In this document: piece by piece, positions 1-5,133 of the stretch
Position numbering within the stretch: position 1 is the stretch's first letter
How the letters are laid out: each line of letters opens with the position of its first letter
Source: Bathymodiolus brooksi thiotrophic gill symbiont
GTDB lineage: Bacteria; Pseudomonadota; Gammaproteobacteria; PS1; Pseudothioglobaceae
Assembly: GCF_903642095.1 (NCBI RefSeq)
Contig: NZ_CAHJWD020000254.1
Span: forward strand, 1 to 5,133
Direction: 5' to 3'
DNA length: 5,133 nucleotides
Made by a program: the position numbers and the translations under genes
The notes under the pieces: model-generated
What the model was told of the DNA's origin: nothing
Databases searched by the model: none
Seen by the model: the letters and a program-made list of their open reading frames with translations, nothing else

Positions 1-3000
1 AGCTGCAAGTGTTAATACACTGACTGTTAATGCTATTGCGCCAGTATTAAACACCATTACCATGGATGATACTGAATTAATGGCAGGTGAAACCACAACG
101 GTAACATTTACCTTTAGTGAAGCAGTTAAAACCGAACAAGTTATTGATAACCTCTCTAACACAAATGATTTAAGAACTTGGAGCGCCACTGGTAGAGCAA
201 GTGATGTGGTTATTGCTAGTTTTGATAGCTTTGTAAATAAAGACAGTGGCATTATTTATAATGGTAACCATAATATTATTAAATCCACAACATTAATCAA
301 TACTTGGATTATTGGTAACACAACGGATGGAACAGCACGCTATCTTGTGCTTACTTTAACGGAAAAAAGTGGCGGTGGCATTGAATACCAAGAGAAATTT
401 ATACACAAATCTGGAGTCAGCGCAAGCGATATTACTTCACTAACAACAGCCACCTCAAATTTTTCAGGATGGGTAGATGGAGAAGATTTTTATAAGGTTT
501 CAGGGCTTAATGTTAGTACTTTTGATATTGCCGATATCACTTCTCCTAATGGCACTATCACCAACTTAACGGTTGATAGCTCTAATACAGTCTATACTGC
601 CACCTTTACCCCAGCAGCAGATACAAATATTGACACTAATATAATTAGCGTTGGTACTGATTGGACAAATGAGATAGGCAATGCGCCTGTAAGCTCTAAA
701 AATTCCGACAACTACAAAGTGCAAACTGCGGACATTGTCCCGCCAGATGCAGTGGATTTAGACCCTATAGTTGGAGATAATCCAACCAGTTCAGTTGATG
801 CGAGCAAAGTACAAATTGTAGCAGGTATTGCATTTGATGCTGATATTGCCACCCCAAGTGCAACAGATATTAAAGAAATTAAAGTTGTATTAGGTGGTGC
901 TACTTTAGATGTTGTTAATGATAAGTTAGTTTTAGATGTTGATTTAGCGCTTGATAATAATCACACTAGTGATAATATTACGATAGGAGGTATTACTGGC
1001 ATTGATTATAAATATACAAGTTCAAATAAAACTTTAGTTATCTCTAAAAATGATGTCAGTAATTTTTCTACTTCCCAGGTAGAGGCAATTGTTGAGGCAA
1101 TTAAGCTTAAAAATACTCAGACAACGCCAATTGATGGCGTGCGTACAGCAACCATCAGTTATATTGATGAAGCCTCTAATGAGGGGACTTCCGCCATAGC
1201 AACTATTGATGTACGCACTAATATTAATATTGTTCCGACTATAGCTGTAAATGTTACTGGTGGCACTTCATTTTGGGTAGAAGCCACTGTTAATGAAGCG
1301 ACTTTCTTGTCTAAAATAACTGATGGTATAAAATCAACTGGTAGTGGTTCAGAGGATATTGCCATTCAAGGAAATGCTGTTATTACATTTGGAACAAATG
1401 GAGGTTTTACATATGCATCTGGTAGTGTCGTAATAACTTCTAAGACACCAGATCATATTCCTGCTGTTTCATATCTAAGGGATGGAAACAGCAGTACTGC
1501 TGACGATTTTGATCAGGTTGTTTTAACATACTCTACAGACGCTTGGCATCATATTGACGAAGTAGAAATATTTGCAGTACCCATCTCTGATGAGACCGCA
1601 CCAACAATTGCCATTACAAGTAATACGAGTGCGCTTAAAGTAGGTGAAGTTGCAATTATTACCTTTACTTTAAGTGAAGTATCTACTGACTTTATTCAAA
1701 ACGATGTTATTGTAATAGGGGGTTCGTTGTCTAATTTTGCACTTAAAACTGGCGAGACTAGAGTTTATACAGCAACCTTTACACCAACAGCAAATAGCAC
1801 CGTAGCAGGTGCCATATCAGTTGCAAATAATAAATTCAGCGATGCAGTGGGTAATAACAATATTGATGGTGCGGATACTAATAATTCAGTGTCGTTAGCC
1901 ATTGACACCGAAGCCCCAACTGCTATCGTCAACACTATTAGCGAAATTGCTGGCACAGACTTTATTATTAATATCAATGATAAAGCCAATGGCTTTATCA
2001 TTAAAGGCACCATTAATGGTGCATCAGATGGCGATAAAGTCGTCGTTACCTTTAACTCCAAAGATTATACATCAGTTGCATTTACCTCAAGTGGAACAGA
2101 CTGGACAGTTGATGTGCCTGCAGATGATATGTCCTCAATTGCTGCTAATGGTAGTGTGGTCGCTAAATTGGTTGATGCAGCAGGTAACGCCTCTACAGCA
2201 AAAATACAGGATTTTACAGTTGACACCTTAGCCCCTGTTCTTGATAGTGCCACTGTTAATGACGATACCTTAATACTTACTTACAATGAAATCTTAGATG
2301 CAGTTTATGTGCCTAACATTAGCACCTTTACACTTAAAGTGGATGGAACTATAGTAACCAATGCCTTTACAGGCGATGCCGTGATTAATGCCACTGCTAA
2401 AACTGTTACCCTAACTTTAACAAGTGCTGTTGCCATTGGTGCCGTTGTGCTGATTAGCTATGACGACCCCACTATAGGCGATGACCATAACACCATTCAA
2501 GATGTAGCAGGTAATGACGCTGCAAGCATAAGCAACCAAAGTGTTACTAATAATACTGCCACACCAGAAGTTAATGCCACAGCCATCACTGCAACAAACG
2601 CTACTGACGCTACTAAGACTAGCATATTGAGTGTAGGTGATAAAATTATTATCACTGTTACTATGAGCGAAACAGTGATGGTCTCTACAAATGCTGGCAC
2701 ACCTACCTACACTATCAATATAGGTGGCGTGGACAGAGTTGCTACTTATGCTTCAGGCTCTTCTAGTAATACTTTAATATTTAGTTACACCGTGGCTGAT
2801 GGTGATACCACCAACACAGCAACAACAGGTATAACGGCTACTACAAGTGCTTTAGCTCTAAACGGTGGCACCATAAAAGATGCTGTAGACAATGCCACAA
2901 TATTAACTACACCAATAGTAATAGATAATGCAAACACAATAACAGTTGACGCTTTAGCACCAACCCTTGTGGAAGGTGCAGAAGTTTCTGGCTCATTATT

Positions 3001-5133
3001 TGGCAAAGCCATTACCATTACTGAAGATGGCGGTTATGAAGACCTAGTTGTTGACTTTGCCGCTACTAATACGATTAAAGCCACCTTTAACATAATTAGC
3101 ACTAGTGCCAACAAGGTTACCGCTAGTAACTCAACAGTGAGCTATGATGGCACTGTAGTCGGCACCATAGCCAAAACCGTTACACCTACCTTTACAGATG
3201 CAGTAGATGTTATAGTTGATGGCACTAAATTAACCACAACTGGAACATCAGGCTGGAACAGTGGTATTTTCTCATTAGAGAGTTTTAGTGCCAATGGTTC
3301 TGTTTCCGCAACAGCAGAAAGCAATAGAGAGGCAGTAATGCTTGGTTTGTCATACACCAATGAAGATGCCAACTACGATAAAATAAACTACGCAATCTTT
3401 CTAACACAGACTAGCAACATTGATATTTATGAAATCGCTGGTGGAGCAACAATTAACACAAGAGTTGCTTTCAGGATAACAAGTTATAACGCTAACGACA
3501 CCTTTAGTATAGAAAGAAATGACAACACCATTACTTATCTTAAAAATGGCACAGTGTTTTATACTTCACTAAACACCTCAACGGGTAATTTACACTTAGA
3601 TACTTCGTTTAATACCACTAACTCAGAATTATTGAATGTGCAAATAAAAGGCAGTGATAATAACGCTGGCAACCTAGAAATCACCTTTAACAATAATGCC
3701 ACACAAGATGCTGTTAATGCAATTACTAACGCTGTAACTTATACAGGTTCTGCACAAACTGTTACCCTAAGCGTTACTGATGAACAAGGCTTAAGCAACA
3801 CCACTGCGAGCAACCTAACAGTAAACACTCCAGATACCTTAGCGTCAACACTAGATGCATCAACCGCACCAGTAGCTACTATTGAAGAAAATGGTGACAG
3901 GGCTACTGCGGTTATGGCGGACACCAAAGACCCAACCATAACCAATGTTGTCATTAGTGGCGAAAGTGATAACGAAGAGGCAAATTCCTTAAAGGCTGGT
4001 GATAAAATTATTGTAAAAGTATTTATGAGTGAAGAAGTTCATCTAACAATAAAAGACACTTTAAACCCAGAAACAACTTACACCATTAAGGTTGATGGCG
4101 TGGATAAAATTGCCACCTATACAAGCGGTTCTGATTCAAACATTCTGACCTTTGATTACACAGTTGAAAGTGGTGTTGACACAACAAATATTACATCATC
4201 CGTTAACGCCTTATCACTAGGTGCTGATACACTTAAAAATACTGCTAACCGTAATGCCAACCTAGCTATAGATGCTATGGTTTTCTCTCGCTATGTCTTA
4301 TTACAACAAGAACTTACCGTAGCAAAAAAGCTTCATATTGGCGAAGTTGAAATCATGGTTGATGGGGTTAATGTTGCTCTAAATAAAACTGTAAATTTTG
4401 GAAATATAAGTCCGTACAATACTTGGTTACCCGCAGAGATTGTTGATGGTAAAAATGGAGATGGCGAAGGGTTGGCGACATCATTAAATTCTACAAATGG
4501 CTGGGTGCAAATTGACTTGGGTCAACTATATAATATTAATAGCATTAAGGTTAAATCCACTACTGGTGCAAATAACATTGCAAACAATCCAGATGCCACT
4601 AATGATTTAGTAATATTTACTTCAGAGACCAGCATGGAAACATCACCAAGTATTTCAGAACTTAGAAATCAGAGCAATGTTAATGAAATTGGCATAACCA
4701 GTGGGATAAATTATTTTAACCGTGAGCAAAAATTTTCAACATCTAACATTGTTGTTAAAGATATCATAATAGATAATACAATTCCAATCGCAACCATGGA
4801 AGAAACAGCAGCTTTAATATCAGCTGATATTGAGATTAAAAGTAATGAGACTGGCACTGCTTATTTATTTAAAGACACCCTTGATCTAACCAATCAGAGC
4901 CTAGATATATTTGATAATTATGTGTCTAATATCAATGCCAATACAGCCATTAAAACAGAAATTTCAGCCAACGCTCTTACAAAGATCTCAACCTCAGATT
5001 TAGAAGCAGGTCAATATCATCTTTATATTATTGATACCACAGGTAATATCTCAACTCAATCCACTAATGCTCTCACTTTAAAAGAGGGCAATATCTTATC
5101 GAATACCACAATAAGTAACTTAGTAGGTGGCAC
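1..5133 (+). CDS. Giant multidomain Ig-/cadherin-like surface adhesin, internal fragment (both ends missing)
   Basis: One frame (codons starting at base 2, 5, 8 ...) is open across the whole window with no stop, giving 1,710 complete residues plus two bases of the next codon. Neither a start nor a stop codon belonging to the gene lies inside. The translation is a chain of beta-sandwich modules of the kind found in RTX/BapA/SwmB-like giant adhesins: Big_12- and Big_13-type Ig domains, a SWM repeat and cadherin-like repeats. Lectin-like and discoidin-like modules are inserted among them. I read no cysteine and ten tryptophans. Asp-rich D-x-x-G-N turns recur at module ends, as in calcium-braced Ig stalks. 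The likely role is an extracellular adhesin that binds glycans or surfaces, probably exported by a type I secretion system. That is inference from the family, since the signal region and any RTX repeats lie outside. No frameshift or pseudogene sign is seen. The cellular target is unknown. Confidence 0.93.
2..37 (+). other. C-terminal end of a preceding domain (cut by window edge)
   Basis: Twelve residues ending in a final beta-strand 'SVNTLTVNAI' come just before the 'APVLNTI' start of the next Ig-like domain. The pattern 'x-LTVN-x-x-AP' is the usual join between modules in such stalks. The fold cannot be named from this much. Confidence 0.5.
38..736 (+). other. Big_12-type bacterial Ig-like domain, copy 1, split by an insertion
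   Basis: Residues 13-43 carry the family's N-terminal half: 'APVLNTITMDDTELMAGE', then 'TVTFTFSEAVK'. Residues 172-245 carry the C-terminal half: 'STFDIADITSPNGTITNL', 'YTATFTPAADT', then a closing 'TNEIGNAP' turn. In the intact copy at 1598-1912 the same two halves run together ('ITFTLSEVSTDFIQNDVIV ... YTATFTPTAN ... SDAVGNN'). Here 128 residues (bases 131-514) sit between the 'SEAV' strand and the 'FDIADI' strand. Both halves look complete, so the insertion is probably tolerated as a loop extension and is not a sign of decay. The role is structural, as a stalk unit. Assignment to Big_12 is from remembered family patterns. Confidence 0.75.
131..514 (+). other. Unrecognised ~128-residue module nested inside Ig-like domain copy 1
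   Basis: Residues 44-171 are not part of the Ig fold that flanks them. They contain three of the ten tryptophans in the window ('LRTWSATG', 'INTWIIG', 'FSGWVDGEDFYKV') and many other aromatics. Short alternating strands ('GIIYNGNHNIIKST', 'ARYLVLTLTEKSGGG', 'IEYQEKFIHKSG') suggest a compact beta-rich domain. I do not recognise the family. The position in a loop of an Ig domain, the aromatic content and the parallel with the lectin-like insertion at 3200-3646 make a ligand- or glycan-binding head plausible, but that is inference. The boundaries are set by where the two halves of the Big_12 pattern stop and resume. Confidence 0.6.
737..1237 (+). other. Cadherin-like repeat 1
   Basis: Residues 246-412. 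It opens with a linker 'VPPDAVDLDPIVGDN'. Strand-rich sequence follows: 'VQIVAGIAFDADIATPSA', 'IKEIKVVLGGATLDVVNDKL', then 'ITIGGITGIDYKYTSSNKTL'. It closes with 'VEAIVEAIKLKN', 'RTATISYIDEASNEGTSA' and a final 'ATIDV' strand. A short helix-like 'QVEAIVEAIK' followed by 'R-x-A-T-I-S-Y-x-D-x-A-x-N' is a recurrent pattern in cadherin-like repeats of giant bacterial adhesins. The 'DEASNE' turn is the equivalent of the common 'DAAGN' calcium-site turn. It is intact, unlike the second cadherin-like repeat at 2957-3829. The role is as a stalk unit, with calcium binding inferred. Confidence 0.65.
1238..1585 (+). other. Putative galactose-binding-like (discoidin-like) module
   Basis: Residues 413-528 lie between a cadherin-like repeat and an Ig-like domain and do not match either. 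Visible elements are 'VNVTGGTSFWVEATVNEAT' at the start and 'ITDGIKSTGSGSEDIAIQG' with a D-G turn like the 'xxDG' of F5/8 type C domains. A core 'VITFGTNGGFTYASGSVVIT' follows, then 'AVSYLRDGNSS', and a last strand 'WHHIDEVEIFAV' like the 'I-x-E-I-x-V-F' C-terminal strand of discoidin domains. It holds two tryptophans. I infer a jelly-roll galactose-binding-like fold, and the match is by strand pattern only. The likely role is a ligand-binding head beside the stalk. An unrelated beta-sandwich is possible. Confidence 0.45.
1461..1502. repeat. Cluster of overlapping inverted repeats inside the gene
   Basis: The arm ctgctgtttc (1461-1470) is the exact reverse complement of gaaacagcag (1485-1494), with a 14-base loop. 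The second arm overlaps a perfect 14-bp palindrome, cagcagtactgctg (1489-1502). So 'cagcag' at 1489-1494 could pair with 'ctgctg' on either side. It lies in the putative galactose-binding-like module. Function unknown. Confidence 0.8.
1598..1912 (+). other. Big_12-type bacterial Ig-like domain, copy 2 (intact)
   Basis: Residues 533-637. The full family pattern is present in order: 'APTIAITSNTSALKVGEV', 'AIITFTLSEVSTDFIQNDVI', 'GGSLSNFALKTGETRVYTAT', 'FTPTANSTVAGAISVANNKF' and the closing turn 'SDAVGNNN'. It has no insertion, so it serves as the reference for the split copy at 38-736. The two copies share the 'K/M-x-G-E-x-x-x-x-T-F-T-x-S-E' and 'V-Y-T-A-T-F-T-P' strands but differ at many codons, so this is an old duplication. 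The role is a stalk unit. The Asp at the 'DAVGN' turn is a candidate calcium ligand. Confidence 0.8.
1913..2230 (+). other. Big_13-type bacterial Ig-like domain
   Basis: Residues 638-743, following the 'IDTEAPT' linker of the previous domain. The order of elements matches the BapA/SiiE-style repeat: 'APTAIVNTISEIAGTDFIIN', 'GFIIKGTINGASDGDKVVVT', 'SSGTDWTVDVPADDM', 'SIAANGSVVAKLVDAAGNAS', ending in the 'FTVDTLAP' linker. The 'W-T-V-D-V-P' strand and the 'VDAAGNA' turn are the most diagnostic. This module has one of the two tryptophans that lie outside the decorations. In the family, conserved Asp residues bind calcium between modules and stiffen the rod. The role here is structural. A perfect 12-bp inverted repeat lies in its first third (1976-2002). 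Confidence 0.75.
1976..2002. repeat. Perfect 12-bp inverted repeat with 3-base loop, inside the gene
   Basis: The arms aatgataaagcc (1976-1987) and ggctttatcatt (1991-2002) are exact reverse complements around 'aat'. They code for residues of the Big_13-type domain ('INDKANGFII'). No T-run follows, so it is not a standard intrinsic terminator. It can form a hairpin in the mRNA. Function unknown; chance is possible. Confidence 0.85.
2231..2557 (+). other. SWM repeat (SwmB-type)
   Basis: Residues 744-852. The sequence follows the swm_rep_I pattern closely: 'VNDDTLILTYNEILDAVYVP', then 'STFTLKVDGT', 'KTVTLTLTSAVAIGAVVLIS', 'YDDPT', and finally 'IQDVAGNDAASISNQSVTNN'. These repeats are known from SwmB, the giant cell-surface protein needed for swimming motility in marine Synechococcus, and from many other large surface proteins. 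Presence of the repeat does not imply motility. It lies between a Big_13-type domain and the first 'GDKI' Ig-like repeat and is probably another stalk unit. The family assignment is the firmest in this window. Confidence 0.82.
2558..2956 (+). repeat. 'GDKI' Ig-like repeat, copy 1
   Basis: Residues 853-985. The core reads 'SVGDKIIITVTMSETV', 'TYTINIGGVDRVATYASGSS', 'SNTLIFSYTVADGDTTN' and 'SALALNGGTIKDAVDNATIL', followed by a linker ending 'ALAPT'. The pattern G-D-x-I-x-I-x-V-x-x-S-E, then A-T-Y-x-S-G-S-x-S-N-x-L-x-F-x-Y-T-V, is common in adhesin stalks. A second copy lies at 3929-4279 and aligns along its whole core. Protein similarity is clear but DNA identity is patchy, so recent slippage is unlikely. 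'KDAVDN' replaces the usual 'KDAAGN' turn. The role is a stalk unit. Confidence 0.75.
2957..3829 (+). other. Cadherin-like repeat 2, split by a lectin-like insertion
   Basis: The N-terminal part (residues 986-1066) has 'ITITEDGGYEDLVVDFA' and 'STVSYDGTVVGTIAKTVTP'. The C-terminal part (residues 1216-1276) has 'GNLEITFNNNATQDAVNAIT', 'NAVTYTGSAQTVTLSVTDEQ' and a last strand 'ASNLTV'. In related repeats the 'V-S-Y-x-G-T-x-I-G-T-I' strand leads straight into 'L-x-I-x-F-N-x-x-A-T-x-x-A-V-x-x-x-x-x-x-x-x-Y'. Here about 149 residues (bases 3200-3646) lie between those two strands. Both halves keep their key positions, so the fold is probably intact with the insertion projecting from a loop. The role is a stalk unit that presents the nested module. 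Confidence 0.68.
3200..3646 (+). other. Concanavalin/SPRY-like lectin module nested inside cadherin-like repeat 2
   Basis: Residues 1067-1215. The module shows the sequence of a recurrent bacterial ConA/SPRY-like domain: 'AVDVIVDGTKLTTTG', 'SGWNSGIFSLESFSANGSV', 'EAVMLGLSYTNEDANYDKIN' followed by 'YAIFLTQTSNIDIYEIAGG'. Then come 'FRITSYNANDTFSIERND', 'TITYLKNGTVFYTSLNTSTG', 'LHLDTSFNTTNSELLNVQI'. The W-N-S-G start, the 'M-L-G-L-S' strand, 'I-x-Y-A-I' and 'Y-L-K-N-G-x-V-F-Y-T-S' are the markers I rely on. In the ConA-like superfamily such modules often bind carbohydrate, but I cannot assign a ligand or name binding residues. Four of the window's few arginines lie here. It is longer than the cadherin loop it replaces by an entire domain. 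Confidence 0.72.
3830..3928 (+). other. Inter-domain linker
   Basis: Residues 1277-1309 ('PDTLASTLDASTAPVATIEE' and onward to 'MADTK') match no domain pattern I know. The stretch is rich in Ala, Thr and Asp with little strand pattern, so a flexible or extended linker between cadherin-like repeat 2 and the next Ig-like repeat is the simplest reading. Confidence 0.45.
3929..4279 (+). repeat. 'GDKI' Ig-like repeat, copy 2
   Basis: Residues 1310-1426. It aligns with copy 1 at 2558-2956: 'KAGDKIIVKVFMSEEV', 'TYTIKVDGVDKIATYTSGSD', 'SNILTFDYTVESGVDTTN', 'NALSLGADTLKNTANRNANL'. Shared positions include G-D-K-I-I, M-S-E-x-V, T-Y-T-I, G-V-D, A-T-Y-x-S-G-S and S-N-x-L-x-F-x-Y-T-V. The turn that is 'KDAVDN' in copy 1 is 'KNTANRN' here, so a usual calcium-site Asp seems to be lost. 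After 'ANLAIDAM' the F5/8-type module begins at once; the expected 'IDNTIP'-type linker appears only after it, at 4769. The role is a stalk unit. Confidence 0.72.
4280..4762 (+). other. F5/8 type C (discoidin / fucolectin-like) galactose-binding module
   Basis: Residues 1427-1587. It begins 'FSRYVLLQQELTVAKKLHIG' then 'EVEIMVDGVNVALNKTV', matching the R-Y-V-x-x-x ... L-H-x-x-E-V-x-V ... G-x-N-V-A-L-x-K pattern of this superfamily. Next are 'TWLPAEIVDGKNGDGEG', 'GWVQIDLGQLYNINSIKVKS' and 'DLVIFTSETSMETSPSISEL'. These match the A-x-x-x-D-G turn, the W-x-x-I-D-L-G-x-x-Y-x-I-x-x-I strand and the S-x-x-x-M loop seen in fucose-binding relatives. Such domains bind glycans or phospholipids in many proteins. 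Specificity cannot be read here. The part after residue 1560 is less clear. It sits between the 'GDKI' copy 2 core and a following 'IIIDNTIP' linker. This is a strong match in the middle, moderate at the edges. Confidence 0.75.
4763..5089 (+). other. Ig-like module ('SNETGTAYL' type)
   Basis: Residues 1588-1696. After the linker 'IIIDNTIPIATMEE' the module reads 'ISADIEIKSNETGTAYLFKD', then 'DIFDNYVSNINANTAIKTEI', 'LEAGQYHLYIIDTTGNIS' and a last strand 'NALTL'. The 'I-x-S-N-E-x-G-T-A-Y-L' start and the 'D-T-T-G-N' turn near the end recur in Ig-like repeats of large adhesins, often in 'bacterial Ig-like' annotations without a fixed number. The role is probably a stalk unit, with the Asp of 'DTTGN' as a possible calcium ligand. 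Confidence 0.6.
5090..5133 (+). other. Start of the next module (cut by window edge)
   Basis: Fourteen complete residues beginning 'NILSNTTISNLVGGT' run off the end. They follow the last strand of the preceding Ig-like module and could be the first strand of another domain. Nothing more can be said. Confidence 0.4.

Noticed and set aside
62..64. Internal ATG as the gene start
   Set aside because: The frame is open upstream to the window edge, upstream codons fit the end of a previous domain, and no ribosome binding site is evident before it.
131..514. Mobile element or intron as the cause of the split Ig-like domain
   Set aside because: The insertion keeps the reading frame, has no stop, no terminal repeats or target duplication that I can see, and looks like a folded protein domain.
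1976..2002. Intrinsic terminator
   Set aside because: The stem is perfect but has only moderate GC, is inside an open frame and is followed by 'aaaggc' with no T-run.
1902..2231. + strand open frame of 109 codons in another phase
   Set aside because: It lies within the Big_13-type domain of the main frame, is Leu/Gln/Met-rich without a recognisable motif, and is best explained as a shadow of the main frame's codon use.
1159..3954. Seven open frames of 62-98 codons on the - strand (1159-1365, 1765-2061, 2065-2253, 2497-2700, 2785-3018, 3142-3372, 3739-3954)
   Set aside because: All lie in the same antisense phase over the large + strand frame. In that phase stops arise only where the next sense codon begins TA or CA (Tyr, His, Gln), which are rare in this protein, so long shadows are expected. 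Their translations are low-complexity Val/Ala/Ser/Leu-rich with no recognisable domain.
1..5133. CRISPR array, tRNA, rRNA or tandem DNA satellite
   Set aside because: Repetition is at protein level between diverged modules. I see no regularly spaced identical DNA repeats and no tRNA- or rRNA-like sequence.

Overview
The window lies wholly inside one very large protein gene on the + strand. Codons that start at base 2 and every third base after it run to the window end without a stop. This gives 1,710 complete residues (bases 2-5131) with no N-terminus, C-terminus, promoter, terminator or intergenic DNA. By eye GC is about 35-40 %. The product is rich in Thr, Asn, Asp, Ala, Val and Ile. I read no cysteine in it and only ten tryptophans. 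This is the profile of a giant, repetitive, all-beta surface or secreted adhesin of a Gram-negative bacterium, probably aquatic. An AT-rich marine gammaproteobacterium (for example a sulfur-oxidiser or symbiont lineage) would fit, but that is a guess from style and composition. No taxonomic marker is present.

Layout (residue 1 = base 2): end of a previous domain (2-37); a Big_12-type Ig-like domain (38-736) split by a 128-residue unrecognised insertion (131-514); a cadherin-like repeat (737-1237); a putative galactose-binding-like module (1238-1585); an intact Big_12-type domain (1598-1912); a Big_13-type Ig-like domain (1913-2230); a SwmB-type SWM repeat (2231-2557); copy 1 of a 'GDKI...ATYxSGSxSN' Ig-like repeat (2558-2956); a cadherin-like repeat (2957-3829) split by a concanavalin/SPRY-like lectin module (3200-3646); a linker (3830-3928); copy 2 of the 'GDKI' repeat (3929-4279); an F5/8 type C (discoidin/fucolectin-like) module (4280-4762); another Ig-like module (4763-5089); and the start of the next module (5090-5133).

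The working picture is a stiff stalk of Ig- and cadherin-like domains, probably braced by calcium. It carries four globular decorations at about 0.3, 1.4, 3.4 and 4.5 kb. Two of these interrupt the fold of a stalk domain and two sit between domains. At least two look like known carbohydrate-binding folds, and eight of the ten tryptophans fall inside the four. That suggests a multi-headed glycan- or surface-binding adhesin. The most interesting points are the nested insertions, above all the unrecognised one at 131-514. Secretion by a type I system is usual for such proteins but cannot be shown here because both ends are missing.
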